Origin: Bacteroidales bacterium
GTDB taxonomy: Bacteria > Bacteroidota > Bacteroidia > Bacteroidales > VadinHA17
Assembly (NCBI GenBank): GCA_007132995.1
Contig: SLNP01000017.1
Location: 1 to 42,370, forward strand
Length of the DNA stretch: 42,370 nucleotides
Direction: 5' to 3'
The stretch's first letter is position 1. Every line of letters begins with the position of its first letter. Under the pieces are notes generated by a model. That model did no database searches and was not told where the DNA came from. It worked only from the letters and a program-made list of their open reading frames with translations. Shown piece by piece: positions 1-9,388 of this stretch. The translations under genes were made by a program, and so were the position numbers.

Positions 1-16
1 CAGCGAGCACAAAGTC

Positions 17-1270
17 CTATACACCAAAGTCGTCAAATGAGATATTCTCTTCCGGTACGCCCAGCTCCCACAACATCTTCTGCACAGCATCATTCATAAC
101 AGGAGGGCCGCAGAGATAGTAGTCTATAGACTCGGGTTCTTCATGTTGTGAGAGGTAGTTGTCAAGCAGAACCTGATGAATAAAGCCCTCATAACCATCC
201 CAGTTATCTTCTGCCAGAGGTTCAGACAGGGCTATATGAAAGTTGAAGTTGGGAAACTGTTTCTCTATCTTCCTGAAATCCTGCTCATAGAAGATCTCCC
301 GCTTCGAGCGTGCGCCATACCAGTAGGAGACCTTCCTGTTACTATTTTCGGTATGAAAGAGGTGCATGATATGGCTTCTAAGAGGCGCCATACCGGCGCC
401 CCCGCCAATATAGACCATCTCATTGTCATTATCCTTTATATGAAACTCTCCATAAGGGCCGGACATCATAACCTTGTCACCCGGTTTCCTGGTAAATATA
501 TAGGTTGAACATACTCCGGGGGGCACCTTCATGAACCTCTTTTTGGAGCCATCCCATGGTGGTGTGGCTATCCTGATGTTGAGCATTATAATATTACCCT
601 CTGCGGGGTGGTTGGCCATCGAGTAGGCCCTGTAGGTCTCTTCGCTGTTTTTTATGTTCAGATCCCACATATTGAAACGGTCCCAGTCTTCCCTGAACCT
701 CTCATCGATATCTATATCACGAAAAGAGGCCTCATACCTGGGTACATCTATCTGCACATAACCTCCGGGCTGGAAGTCAAGCTTTTCACCCTCAGGAAGC
801 TTCACAACAAACTCTTTGATAAAGGTCGATACATTTCTGTTGGAAACCACCTCACACTCATATTTCTTGATACCCATAACCTCTTCGGGTACCCTGATAA
901 CGACATCCTCCCTTATCTTAACCTGACAACCAAGCCTCCAGTCGTTCTGCTGCTCCTTCCTTGTAAAGAAGCCTGTTTCGGTCGGGAGTATTGTGCCACC
1001 ACCCTCAACAACCTGGCACTTACACATCCCACAGGTGCCTCCGCCACCACAGGCCGATGGCAGGAATACACCACTGGAGGTCAGCGTGTTCAGAATAGTA
1101 ACTCCGGGCGATACTGTAAACTCCTTATCGTTAACCGTCAGTTTTACATCTCCCTGAGGGGTCAGCTTCTTTCTGGCATAAAGAAGAACTATAACCAGAA
1201 GCATTATGACCAATAGAAATGCTACTATGCTTGTTAATATTGTAGCCAATGCTGATAAACCCGCTATCAT
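17..1270 (-). CDS. nqrF: Na+-translocating NADH:quinone reductase subunit F
   Basis: This is the NADH-oxidising entry subunit of the Na+-NQR pump. It passes electrons from NADH through FAD and a [2Fe-2S] centre to the membrane subunits. The 417-residue protein has one N-terminal membrane helix (about residues 5-31). A plant-type ferredoxin domain follows, with cysteines C74, C80, C83 and C115. The C-terminal half is a ferredoxin-reductase-like FAD/NADH domain with RAYSMAN (flavin binding), GGGAGMAPLRS (nucleotide binding) and a terminal YLCGPPVMN motif. Length matches the family (about 405-420). It is the last gene of nqrABCDEF, 18 bp after nqrE, and its stop lies 17 bases from the window edge. 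Confidence 0.97.
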   Translation of the reverse strand: MIAGLSALATILTSIVAFLLVIMLLVIVLLYARKKLTPQGDVKLTVNDKEFTVSPGVTILNTLTSSGVFLPSACGGGGTCGMCKCQVVEGGGTILPTETGFFTRKEQQNDWRLGCQVKIREDVVIRVPEEVMGIKKYECEVVSNRNVSTFIKEFVVKLPEGEKLDFQPGGYVQIDVPRYEASFRDIDIDERFREDWDRFNMWDLNIKNSEETYRAYSMANHPAEGNIIMLNIRIATPPWDGSKKRFMKVPPGVCSTYIFTRKPGDKVMMSGPYGEFHIKDNDNEMVYIGGGAGMAPLRSHIMHLFHTENSNRKVSYWYGARSKREIFYEQDFRKIEKQFPNFNFHIALSEPLAEDNWDGYEGFIHQVLLDNYLSQHEEPESIDYYLCGPPVMNDAVQKMLWELGVPEENISFDDFGV

Positions 1271-1288
1271 AACCTGTCTCTCTCTTTA

Positions 1289-1906
1289 TTATAGTTTAAT
1301 ACCCATAAAGCTCATAAAGGCAATACCCATAAGGCCGGTAATAATAAATGTTATGCCAAGCCCCCTAAGGGGTGCGGGCACATTACTGTACCGGACTTTC
1401 TCCCTTATAGCCGCTATACCGGCAATGGCCAGAAGGAACCCGACACCAGATCCAAATCCGAATACCGTTGCCTCGGCCAGATTTGCATACTCACGCTCTT
1501 TCATAAAGAGCGAACCTCCCAGTATAGCACAGTTAACAGCTATAAGGGGGAGGAATATTCCAAGCGAGCTGTAGAGAGCGGGGCTGAACTTCTCTATTAT
1601 CATCTCGACAAGCTGAACCATAGATGCTATAACCGCTATAAAGACCAGAAAGGTCAGAAAACCCAGGTCTACATTGGCAAAGCCCTCGCCCAGCCATGTA
1701 AGGGCACCTCTCTTAAGGAGATAGTTCTCAATAACAAAGTTAATGGGTACTGTTATAGTCAATACAAACACCACGGCAAAACCAAGCCCCACCGATGTCT
1801 TAACGGTCTTCGACACTGCCAGATATGAACACATACCCAGGAAGTAGGCGAAGACCATATTGTCTATAAAAACAGATCTTGTAAAAAGGCTAAGAAGATT
1901 TTCCAT
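1289..1906 (-). CDS. nqrE: Na+-translocating NADH:quinone reductase subunit E
   Basis: Integral membrane subunit of Na+-NQR, paralogous to NqrD and to RnfA. In the known structures NqrD and NqrE together hold an iron centre within the membrane and help form the ion path. The 205-residue protein is almost wholly hydrophobic, with about six membrane helices. It carries the family motifs [11 protein letters not shown] near the N-terminus and [12 protein letters not shown] in the middle, the latter with the conserved membrane cysteine. A strong Shine-Dalgarno (AAAGGAGGGG) precedes the ATG. It sits 14 bp after nqrD and 18 bp before nqrF, so translation within one operon is expected. Confidence 0.97.
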   Translation of the reverse strand: MENLLSLFTRSVFIDNMVFAYFLGMCSYLAVSKTVKTSVGLGFAVVFVLTITVPINFVIENYLLKRGALTWLGEGFANVDLGFLTFLVFIAVIASMVQLVEMIIEKFSPALYSSLGIFLPLIAVNCAILGGSLFMKEREYANLAEATVFGFGSGVGFLLAIAGIAAIREKVRYSNVPAPLRGLGITFIITGLMGIAFMSFMGIKL

Positions 1907-1920
1907 AGTTACCCCTCCTT

Positions 1921-2574
1921 TTAATTCTCTTCAATAAGCGATTTATCTCTCGATCTCTGCACCCAGATTATGATACCCACGGTAATAAGCGCCATGGGCG
2001 GCAGTATCATCATGCCATTGTTCTCATATCCAATAGAGTATAGTCCTGTCATCTCAATGACAGGGTAGTCGAAAAGTGTTCCCGATCCGAGTAGCTCTCT
2101 GAAAAAGCCGACTATAACCAGTATAAGGCCGTACCCGGCTGCATTGCCGACTCCATCGAGAAGTGACTCCCAGGGCTTGTTGGCCAAAGCAAAAGCCTCC
2201 AGCCTTCCCATTATTATACAGTTTGTAATGATAAGGCCGACAAAGACAGACAGCTGCCTGCTTACATCGTATGCAAACGCCTTAAGAAACTGGTCAACAA
2301 GGGTTACCATAGATGCGATGATAACCAGCTGAACAATTATTCTTATTCTGCCCGGTACCATATTTCTTATAAGCGATGTCAGCACATTAGATACCCCCAT
2401 AACAACCACAACTGAAAGGGCCAGAACTATAGATGGCTCAAGCTTTACAGTTACTGCCAGAGCAGAACAGATGCCAAGCACCTGCACAGTTATGGGGTTT
2501 GACCTTCCAAGAGGCTCCTTCAGGAGTCTCATATTCTTTACCGAGAACAATGGATCACTCTCTCTTCCATTCAT
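1921..2574 (-). CDS. nqrD: Na+-translocating NADH:quinone reductase subunit D
   Basis: Integral membrane subunit of Na+-NQR and partner of NqrE. The 217-residue chain has a hydrophilic N-terminus of about 25 residues and then roughly six membrane helices. The family segments [11 protein letters not shown] and [14 protein letters not shown] are present, each with the conserved cysteine expected to ligate the intramembrane iron centre shared with NqrE. Length is close to the usual 208-215. The gene is only 2 bp downstream of nqrC, indicating tight co-translation. Confidence 0.97.
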   Translation of the reverse strand: MNGRESDPLFSVKNMRLLKEPLGRSNPITVQVLGICSALAVTVKLEPSIVLALSVVVVMGVSNVLTSLIRNMVPGRIRIIVQLVIIASMVTLVDQFLKAFAYDVSRQLSVFVGLIITNCIIMGRLEAFALANKPWESLLDGVGNAAGYGLILVIVGFFRELLGSGTLFDYPVIEMTGLYSIGYENNGMMILPPMALITVGIIIWVQRSRDKSLIEEN

Positions 2575-2576
2575 AT

Positions 2577-3278
2577 TCAGTCCCTCCTTGCATTGAAGTA
2601 ATTCAGATATTTCTCGAGGTTGTCATATAGCATGTCCTGCAGGCCATTTGAGGTTATGGTGCCTCCGGATATGGCATCTACGGCATGCTGATCATCGGCG
2701 GGGGCACCTCCCTTAACCACCCTTATAGAGACAAACCTGTCGCCATCAAAAATCTTCTTCCCCCTGAACTTGGCCTCGTACCAGGAGGTATTTATCTCAG
2801 CACCCAGACCGGGGGTCTCGCCCTGGTGGTCAAGATTAATTCCAAAAACAGTATTCATATCCTCCTCCAGGGCTATATAGCCAAAGATGGGGCCCCAGAG
2901 ACCACGACCCTCAAGAGGTATTATAATTGCCTCCCTCCCATCATCCAGCCTTGCAATAAAGAGTGGCAGGTTTTGCTCTTCCAATGGTTTGCGCTGCTCA
3001 ACCCTCAGGTCAACCTCAAATGCATCGACTCCCTCAATAACCTCTCCTTTGTGGTTTATGGCGTAGCTCTGCTCAATAGCCTCTTCGAATCGCTCGAAAA
3101 CATCGTCCTTGCCGGCCTCAACGCCTACAGATGATAGAATATTGAGCTTCTTCTCTATTATCATGTTGGCCTGCTGCAGTGGCTGAAGTAGCATTGCCGC
3201 AGTCGACAGAACGGCCGCCACTATAACAACCATAACCACAGCAAAGAGAAAAATATACCTGTTACTGAAATCTTTCAT
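2577..3278 (-). CDS. nqrC: Na+-translocating NADH:quinone reductase subunit C
   Basis: Periplasm-facing flavoprotein subunit of Na+-NQR. The 233-residue protein has an N-terminal membrane anchor (about residues 8-31) and a soluble FMN-binding domain. The covalent FMN site is read as SGGT at residues 204-207, with T207 as the attachment residue. Proteobacterial NqrC usually has SGAT here, so this is a conservative variant. Attachment needs an ApbE flavin transferase, and none lies in this window. Gene order and spacing (nqrB 55 bp upstream, nqrD 2 bp downstream) fit the standard operon. Confidence 0.96.
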   Translation of the reverse strand: MKDFSNRYIFLFAVVMVVIVAAVLSTAAMLLQPLQQANMIIEKKLNILSSVGVEAGKDDVFERFEEAIEQSYAINHKGEVIEGVDAFEVDLRVEQRKPLEEQNLPLFIARLDDGREAIIIPLEGRGLWGPIFGYIALEEDMNTVFGINLDHQGETPGLGAEINTSWYEAKFRGKKIFDGDRFVSIRVVKGGAPADDQHAVDAISGGTITSNGLQDMLYDNLEKYLNYFNARRD

Positions 3279-3333
3279 AGCTTCACTCTTTTCTTGTCTT
3301 TTCCATCACATACTTCATCAGGCATATGGACCA

Positions 3334-4503
3334 CTATGCCGCCGCCCTTTTAACTCTTCTTTTAATACCCGCCTCAACCACATAGTGATCTATCAGTGGA
3401 GCAAAAACATTCATCAGCAATATTGCCAGCATGACACCACCCGGAAAGGCCGGATTCAGTACCCTTATAAGCACAGTCAATATACCTATGAGAAGGCCGT
3501 ATATCCACTTTCCCGTTTCAGTCTGGGCTGCCGTTACCGGATCGGTAGCCATAAACACAGCTCCGAACATAAAGCCACCCATAATAAGATGGTAGTAGGC
3601 GGGGAGCTCCATAAAGGCATTGACAGCCAGAAGATTCATCAGTAACCCCATAAGGTATCCGCCCGCAATCATGCTAAACATTATCTTCCAGTTGCCCACA
3701 CCGGTAACCAGAAGTATCAGCGCCCCTATCCCTATGGCAATAACAGATGTCTCTGCCACCACCCCGGGAATTGTGCCTATTATCATATCGCTCGCAGATG
3801 GAAGTGAAGAGATGTCATGTGCGGCCGCCAATGCGAGCGAGGTGGCACCGGAAAAACCATCAACAACATCGGGGTTGTCGACAAGCCCGTGTACATATAC
3901 CAGATCGCCCGACATCCAGGATGGATAGCTGAAGAAAAGAAAGGCGCGGGCAGTCAAAGCCGGATTGAGAATATTCATTCCGGTTCCTCCGAAAACCTCT
4001 TTACCGATTATCACAGCAAATGCGACCGCCAGACCAAGCATCCACAGGGGTATATCTATGGGTAGTGTAAGCGGAATGAGCATGCCTGTGACAAGATAGC
4101 CCTCATTGATCTCATGACCTCTTATCTGGGCGGTAAAGAACTCTATTCCAAGGCCTACCCCGTAGCTCACCACAAGCATTGGCAACACCTTTATAATTCC
4201 GAAAATGAAGAGCGAGGTGACCGAGCCATCGAGCCCGGTCTCTTCGGGTCCAAAGGCAAGATAGTGCTGCAGACCGATATTGTATGCTCCAAACAGCAGT
4301 GCCGGTATCAGCGCAACCACTACAGTAAACATAGATCGTTTAAGATCGATATGGTCACGGATGTGAGAACCACGCTGTGTAACCTTGTCAGGCACAAAGA
4401 GAAAGGTCTCAAAGCCATCAAAAACTGAGTGGAACCTGCTAAGCTTACCGCCCTTTTCAAAGTGCGGCTTCACGCGGTCTAGTTGCTTTCTCAGAAAATT
4501 CAT
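3334..4503 (-). CDS. nqrB: Na+-translocating NADH:quinone reductase subunit B
   Basis: The largest membrane subunit of Na+-NQR. It carries covalent FMN and riboflavin and forms much of the sodium pathway. The 389-residue protein has a soluble N-terminus of about 55 residues and then about ten membrane helices. The covalent FMN motif SGAT lies at residues 218-221 with T221 as the acceptor. The conserved GGTGMNILNPALTARAF segment precedes it (residues 172-188). NqrB is related to RnfD, but the whole gene set (A present, ferredoxin-fused F) identifies NQR rather than RNF. It is separated from nqrA by 97 bp. Confidence 0.97.
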   Translation of the reverse strand: MNFLRKQLDRVKPHFEKGGKLSRFHSVFDGFETFLFVPDKVTQRGSHIRDHIDLKRSMFTVVVALIPALLFGAYNIGLQHYLAFGPEETGLDGSVTSLFIFGIIKVLPMLVVSYGVGLGIEFFTAQIRGHEINEGYLVTGMLIPLTLPIDIPLWMLGLAVAFAVIIGKEVFGGTGMNILNPALTARAFLFFSYPSWMSGDLVYVHGLVDNPDVVDGFSGATSLALAAAHDISSLPSASDMIIGTIPGVVAETSVIAIGIGALILLVTGVGNWKIMFSMIAGGYLMGLLMNLLAVNAFMELPAYYHLIMGGFMFGAVFMATDPVTAAQTETGKWIYGLLIGILTVLIRVLNPAFPGGVMLAILLMNVFAPLIDHYVVEAGIKRRVKRAAA

Positions 4504-4600
4504 CCCTTTTATCTATTTATCTCATTAAGGTTTACATGGAGATCTGCTCTGGCCATAACAAGTACCCGCTGGTGTACCCGGCCATAGAGTGCAAAGCCTC

Positions 4601-5959
4601 TCAGCTCATCTCCTTTATCATCATCTCCAGTCCCTTTCTTATAATGGTCTGAACTTCGATCTTGGAAGGGCAGACAAATTCACAGAGGGCAAAATCCTCT
4701 TCGGCCACCTCATAAATCCCCAACTGCTCCATCTTATCAATATCACCAACCAGTATGGCCTTCAGCAGATGTTTTGGAAAAATGTCCATGGGAAGCACCC
4801 TCTCGTAGTCGCCTGTAAAGACAAACGCCCTCTCGCCACCATGATAGTTGGTATCCATAATGAATTTCTTTCCCGGTAAAAGGGTTGAGAGGAAGCTTCT
4901 TGTAGCACTGTACTTGTTAAGACCCGGTTCAAGCCACCCCATAAATTCATATCTGTTACCCTCAGGAATAACCGTAATCATATTATCGTAAAACCCAAGA
5001 AAACCGTCGGCGGCAATGGCGCTTCCCGTTAGCACATTGCCGCTGATGTAGCGGAGGTCGCCGCCTCCATCTCTCAGCTTCCCCTTAACAAGGCCCTCTA
5101 TCGAAGCACCACATCTGATGCGATGATAGCCGCTCTTCATAACCTCACTTCCGGCAAGAGCTATAATACGATCATTCCTGTAGCGGCCCTCACTGAATAG
5201 AGCCCCGGTAACGATTACATCCTGAAGGTTCAGGTACCATACCGTCTCTCCCTTATTAACAGGATCTATGTGGTGTATATGCACACCGCTGTTCCCGGCC
5301 GGATGAGGCCCTTTAACGAAATGTATCTTAACGCCGCCGATACCTTTCATCACACTTCCCGACACATTGCTTCCGTCGAGCACAAGGTTCACATCTCCGT
5401 CTGTAAGTCGGGTGAGCACCTCTATACCTTTATTGAAAAGCGAGCAATCGGAGTTGTGCATTATGAAATCGTAATCGGGTGCAAGTGGTGCAGTATCGAA
5501 TCCGGATATAAAGATCGATTTTGGCTTTACTCCAGGACGAGCCACTATATGGTAGGGTCGCTGCCGTATAACAGGCCACACACCGGACTCGAGCATCCTC
5601 TTCTCAATCTCTTCCCGGCTCATGGCAGCGGGATCACCCTTGCCGAAATCGATATACTCATCTCCCACCGCCTCAATTACAATCTCAAGGAGTCTTCTCC
5701 TCTCACCCCTTACAATCTCTTTAACCGTTCCGCTAACGGGCGAGGTCAGCCTCAGCTCTGGAGTAAACTTATCTTCCACAACGGGAGAACCGGCCTTTAC
5801 CGAATCGCCTGCCCTGACAAGCAGTCTGGGGGTAAGACCGTGAAAATCGACCGGCCGTACAGCATATCTCACCGCTTTCACAGGTGGTGACAATATCTTA
5901 TCAGCCTCGCCTTTAAGCCTTATATTAAGCCCCTTCTTTAGTTTAATTACCTCCGGCAT
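4601..5959 (-). CDS. nqrA: Na+-translocating NADH:quinone reductase subunit A
   Basis: Soluble cytoplasmic-side subunit of Na+-NQR, which contributes to quinone binding. The 452-residue protein has no membrane segment. It begins with the family opening IKLKKGLNIRLKGEADK and contains the biotinyl/lipoyl-like barrel around residues 40-75 and the conserved HPAGNSGVHIHHIDPVNKG stretch mid-chain. Presence of nqrA separates this operon from rnf operons. It is the first gene of the operon; the ATG at 5959 is followed upstream by a 208-bp non-coding gap shared with the divergent DUF5103 gene. No clear TAnnTTTG box was found on this strand in that gap. Confidence 0.96.
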   Translation of the reverse strand: MPEVIKLKKGLNIRLKGEADKILSPPVKAVRYAVRPVDFHGLTPRLLVRAGDSVKAGSPVVEDKFTPELRLTSPVSGTVKEIVRGERRRLLEIVIEAVGDEYIDFGKGDPAAMSREEIEKRMLESGVWPVIRQRPYHIVARPGVKPKSIFISGFDTAPLAPDYDFIMHNSDCSLFNKGIEVLTRLTDGDVNLVLDGSNVSGSVMKGIGGVKIHFVKGPHPAGNSGVHIHHIDPVNKGETVWYLNLQDVIVTGALFSEGRYRNDRIIALAGSEVMKSGYHRIRCGASIEGLVKGKLRDGGGDLRYISGNVLTGSAIAADGFLGFYDNMITVIPEGNRYEFMGWLEPGLNKYSATRSFLSTLLPGKKFIMDTNYHGGERAFVFTGDYERVLPMDIFPKHLLKAILVGDIDKMEQLGIYEVAEEDFALCEFVCPSKIEVQTIIRKGLEMMIKEMS

Positions 5960-6140
5960 CTTATTTGAGTGGTATAGTTTATTATTGGTATATAGTTCTC
6001 TACATAAAAGAGCCCGGCTGTTAAAGCAATAACAGTATCGGCCCTGACAAATATCATACTTCTGAAGAGTATTTCAAAACATAATCAGATAAAGTGACTA
6101 ATCGGTATATTAGCACCATAACAACAGTGCAAAAAAAGTA

Positions 6141-6154
6141 ATTGTTTAAACAAT
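6141..6154. promoter_or_regulatory. 14-bp perfect palindrome before DUF5103 gene
   Basis: ATTGTTTAAACAAT is a perfect inverted repeat ending 13 bp before the ATG of the 6168 gene, inside the nqrA/DUF5103 divergent gap. It could be an operator, but it is A/T-rich and a chance occurrence is possible. No regulator for it is known from the sequence. Confidence 0.3.
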
Positions 6155-6167
6155 AAGAGAAATAAAA

Positions 6168-7502
6168 ATGAGATTTATTATCATAGTTGCCCTGGTTTTC
6201 TCTGCGGCGTCCCCTGCATTCGCACACATTAATGGCTCTGCACTATCTGACTCCGGTCAAACTATTACAGGCCACAACCCTGATAGTGAAAGAGTAACAA
6301 AAAACACCATTTTTGATTCCAGGGTCAGGACTCTGATGCTTTACAGAGAGGGGTGGGATTTTTCCCTTCCCATACTGAACCTGACCGGAGCCGGAGACCA
6401 GAGGCTAACCCTGAGGTTCGATATTGTTGATGAGAGAATTGATAATCTGGCCTACAGTTTTATTCACTGCGACAAAGACTGGAACAGGTCATCTCTCTTC
6501 ACAACCGACTATCTCGACGGGTTTCATGAGAATATGATTGAGGAGTACAGACAATCATTCAATACGAATGTGAACTACACCCACTACACCCTCTCCTTTC
6601 CCAACGAACGGGTATCCTTCCTTGTTTCCGGAAACTACATAATTGTTGTTCACCCTCCGGGACAGCCGGACAACCCCCTTTTCAGTCGCAGATTCATGAT
6701 ATCTGAGAGTGGTGCCACAATAGCAGCCTCTGTAAAAAGGCCTTCAGCGGGAGTTTATCGTGATACCCACCAACAGGTCGACATAACAGTCAACATATCG
6801 GGCATCAGGGCTATTGATCCGCACAATGAGATATTTACATCAATAATGCAGAACGGGCGCTGGGATAATAAAAGGGCCAACATGAAGGCTGACTTCATAT
6901 CATCGACCGAGCTTAGATACACCTCTCTGGGCGACAAGACACTGTTCCCCGGGGGTAATGAGTTCCGCCAGTTCGATATCAGAAGCTTCAGGCACCTGAC
7001 TGAGTTTGTTGCTGAGGCAACTTATGATGGGCAATACCATCATGTAAGGCTGCTACCCTCGCAAAACCGTGAGTTCAGGCCTTACTTTTTCCGGCCTGAC
7101 CTTAACGGTCGTTTTATAGTAGGGGTTCAGGAGGGTGTCAATCCCCATACAGACGCCGATTACGCATGGGTCTATTTCACACTACCATCAGGCAATGAGA
7201 TAAGAGGAGGCACTCTTCATATTCATGGTGAGCTTACCTCCTGGACCCCCTCGGGCGATAACCGCATGATATACAATCATGAATCACGGGCCTATGAGGC
7301 CGCCCTCTTTCTAAAGCAGGGGTGGTACAACTACAAGTACACCTTCGTGCCTGACGGCACCGGCGAGGAGTTGCTTCTACCATACGAAGGGAGCCATTTT
7401 GAAACCAGCAATGAGTACTTTATTCTGGTCTACTACAGGCCAAGGGGAGAGCGTTATGACAGGCTTATCGGCACACATGCCGTAGTCAATCCTGCCGGTT
7501 AG
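6168..7502 (+). CDS. Secreted DUF5103 family protein
   Basis: A 444-residue exported protein with a cleavable signal peptide (residues 1 to about 20, ending APAFA-like at SPAFAH). I recognise it as the DUF5103 family, which is nearly confined to Bacteroidota and has no established function. The C-terminal half looks all-beta, with repeated Y/F/W alternation (HIHGELTSW, QGWYNYKYTF) suggestive of an early-set/Ig-like or carbohydrate-binding fold. The central HCDKDWNRSS segment is a family hallmark. It stands alone between the nqr operon (divergent) and the cofactor operon (convergent, 46 bp away). A role in envelope biology is inference only. Confidence 0.8.
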   Translation: MRFIIIVALVFSAASPAFAHINGSALSDSGQTITGHNPDSERVTKNTIFDSRVRTLMLYREGWDFSLPILNLTGAGDQRLTLRFDIVDERIDNLAYSFIHCDKDWNRSSLFTTDYLDGFHENMIEEYRQSFNTNVNYTHYTLSFPNERVSFLVSGNYIIVVHPPGQPDNPLFSRRFMISESGATIAASVKRPSAGVYRDTHQQVDITVNISGIRAIDPHNEIFTSIMQNGRWDNKRANMKADFISSTELRYTSLGDKTLFPGGNEFRQFDIRSFRHLTEFVAEATYDGQYHHVRLLPSQNREFRPYFFRPDLNGRFIVGVQEGVNPHTDADYAWVYFTLPSGNEIRGGTLHIHGELTSWTPSGDNRMIYNHESRAYEAALFLKQGWYNYKYTFVPDGTGEELLLPYEGSHFETSNEYFILVYYRPRGERYDRLIGTHAVVNPAG

Positions 7503-7548
7503 ATATCTCGCCGGCATAAACGCACGCCGGGCCACGGGCCGGAAGCCT

Positions 7549-8067
7549 CTATCCTCCTGTTTTACCGTGGCTGTCAATACCGTGCAACATATAGACGGTA
7601 TGTTCAAGCATAGGCAGTATAACATCGAGATATTCGTTAACAGCTTTCACCGAGCCGGGCAGGGTAAAGAGTAGTGCATTCCCCGCAACCCCGGCCACAC
7701 TACGACTCAGCAGTGCATTTGGCTTCTCCATGCCATACCTCACCCTTATCATCTCCATTATACCCGGTATCTCAAATTTAAGGTGGGGCCTGACCACATC
7801 GACCGTAATGTCACGGGGTCCAATGCCGGTTCCTCCGGTGGTAATAATCATATTGAAACTCCGTGCATATCGTGCCACAACGCCGCTCAGCTCGGCAGCT
7901 TCATCTGGTATTATAATAGTCTCTTCTTCCGACTGCCAGCCAAGTGTTCGCATATGCTCCCTGACCCTCTCTCTCACTGCAGGGCCACTAAGATCGCGAT
8001 ACTCGCCACGGCTGGCCCGGTCGCTAAGTGTCACTATTACAGTTTTGTATATATCAGGTATTTTCAT
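7549..8067 (-). CDS. mog: MogA/MoaB family molybdopterin adenylyltransferase
   Basis: This protein is expected to activate the pterin as adenylyl-molybdopterin, which MoeA then uses for metal insertion. The 172-residue protein shows the MogA/MoaB fold motifs: TLSDRASRGEYRDLSGP near the N-terminus, TTGGTGIGPRD (nucleotide/pterin loop) at about residues 76-86, and a late LPGSVKAVNEYLDVILP. It is the last gene of the modE-to-mog operon, 67 bp after moaC. MogA and MoaB cannot be separated on sight, so the symbol is tentative. Confidence 0.9.
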   Translation of the reverse strand: MKIPDIYKTVIVTLSDRASRGEYRDLSGPAVRERVREHMRTLGWQSEEETIIIPDEAAELSGVVARYARSFNMIITTGGTGIGPRDITVDVVRPHLKFEIPGIMEMIRVRYGMEKPNALLSRSVAGVAGNALLFTLPGSVKAVNEYLDVILPMLEHTVYMLHGIDSHGKTGG

Positions 8068-8134
8068 CAGTACCTCTTCTTTGCTATGGTCAATATCGAC
8101 ACATTATACTCTGACTGTTTGGTAAGAGTCAGGC

Positions 8135-8581
8135 TCACCCTTTCTCTTTAGATATCAACTCTATCCCCCCTATCACCATACCTTTATCTACAGCCTTGCA
8201 CATATCATAAACGGTAAGCAGTGCCACTGAAACGGCTGTCAGGGCCTCCATTTCGACGCCGGTACGACCGGTGCATCTGACAGTAGCTTCAACATCGACA
8301 CCCTCTTCGGTGGTAACAGCCTTTACTGTAACATTGTCAAGAGCTATATTGTGGCAGAGAGGTATCAGTTCAGCACTCTTTTTGGCCGCACCGATTCCGG
8401 CAATTTCGGCAACTGTCAGAACATCGCCCTTCTTCATCAGATTATCCCCTATCAGCCTGACAGTATCCGGTTCCATGGTTACAGATCCTCTGGCAACAGC
8501 CACCCTCTTCACTGTCTCTTTCCCGCCAACATCGACCATCCTGGCTCTTCCGTCGCTGTCTGTATGTGTTAGTCTGCTCAT
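8135..8581 (-). CDS. moaC: Cyclic pyranopterin monophosphate synthase
   Basis: Second enzyme of molybdopterin synthesis, converting the MoaA product 3',8-cH2GTP to cyclic pyranopterin monophosphate. The 148-residue chain holds the MoaC signatures IPLCHNIALDNV (about residues 92-103), EMEALTAVSVALLTVYDMCKAVDKG and the terminal IGGIELISKEKG. It is slightly shorter than the usual 155-160 residues but no motif is missing. It follows moaA with a 6-bp gap and precedes mog in the operon. It is normally a soluble hexamer in the cytoplasm. Confidence 0.95.
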   Translation of the reverse strand: MSRLTHTDSDGRARMVDVGGKETVKRVAVARGSVTMEPDTVRLIGDNLMKKGDVLTVAEIAGIGAAKKSAELIPLCHNIALDNVTVKAVTTEEGVDVEATVRCTGRTGVEMEALTAVSVALLTVYDMCKAVDKGMVIGGIELISKEKG

Positions 8582-8587
8582 ATCAGC

Positions 8588-9388
8588 CTATCCTCCTATA
8601 TTGTAAAAATAGCCCTTTTCATTAATAGTACCGCACAACGGCTTATGCTCCAGTGCGAAATCTATAGCCCTGTTATATCCAAGGTCAATAATATCTGCCT
8701 CAACATCGCTGAAAAGACAGGGTTTAAGCTTACCGTCCGATGTAAGCCTCAGCCTGTTGCAGCGGCTGCAGTCACCACCTGACCCACCATGCACAATCCC
8801 GTAAGAGCCGGAAGAGAGCGTCATCTCCTGTATAAAGCGAACCTCCAGCCCTCTGCCAGTACCGTACGAGGACACCTCTCTTGCATCACGCTCTCCGCTG
8901 CTCTGCCTGACAACGCAGTTAATCTTAACAGGTGCAAGGCCTGCGTCTATGGCGGCATCTATGCCTTTGAGAACATCCTCAAGCTCTCCGATCCTGGTAA
9001 GCTCCCGGTAGCGTGAAGGGTTTACTGTATCGAGACTAATATTAACCCTCTGCAGCCCCGCCTCTTTAAGCTCACCTGCATATTCCGGAAGCAGTATGCC
9101 GTTTGTGGTCATCGATATATCTGTAATGCCTTCGATAGATGCTATCATAGAGACAAGCCGACTTACCCCTCTCCTTACCAGTGGCTCGCCACCTGTAAAC
9201 TTCACCTTTCTGACACCTCTGGCGGCAGCAACCCGGGTAAAGGCTGTTATCTCATCATAGCTCAGTATATCGGCATGCTCAAGCAACTCAATGCCATCTT
9301 CGGGCATACAGTACACACATCTGAGGTTACACCTGTCGGTAACCGATATTCTAAGGTATGTTATCTCCCTGTTATATCTGTCTAACAT
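8588..9388 (-). CDS. moaA: GTP 3',8-cyclase MoaA, unusually short form
   Basis: Radical-SAM enzyme starting pterin cofactor synthesis from GTP. The N-terminal cluster motif is C20-x3-C24-x2-C27, followed by FTGGEPLVRRG (64-74). The C-terminal second cluster is C207-x2-C210-x13-C224, and the chain ends in the essential double glycine (G265-G266). It has 266 residues, against about 320-340 for typical MoaA. The missing stretch of roughly 55 residues lies between EVRFIQEM (about 182-189) and the second cluster (from 207). All catalytic elements are kept in one frame, so this looks like a compact lineage form rather than a broken gene. The start overlaps moeA by 17 bp. Confidence 0.93.
   Translation of the reverse strand: MLDRYNREITYLRISVTDRCNLRCVYCMPEDGIELLEHADILSYDEITAFTRVAAARGVRKVKFTGGEPLVRRGVSRLVSMIASIEGITDISMTTNGILLPEYAGELKEAGLQRVNISLDTVNPSRYRELTRIGELEDVLKGIDAAIDAGLAPVKINCVVRQSSGERDAREVSSYGTGRGLEVRFIQEMTLSSGSYGIVHGGSGGDCSRCNRLRLTSDGKLKPCLFSDVEADIIDLGYNRAIDFALEHKPLCGTINEKGYFYNIGG

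Noticed and set aside
608..1216. Long plus-strand open frame (about 200 codons) opposite nqrF
   Set aside because: It is the complement of a certain nqrF gene, has no family resemblance, and similar antisense frames occur over most genes here.
2577..3278. NqrC flavinylation motif SGGT instead of SGAT as a loss of function
   Set aside because: The acceptor threonine is kept and glycine for alanine is a mild change, so it is noted only as a variant.
6141..6154. A/T palindrome as a separate high-interest finding
   Set aside because: It is short and A/T-rich, so chance is likely; kept only as a low-confidence feature.
8588..9388. Frameshift or pseudogene in moaA
   Set aside because: Both cluster motifs and the C-terminal Gly-Gly are in one uninterrupted frame, so the shortness is better explained by an in-frame difference.
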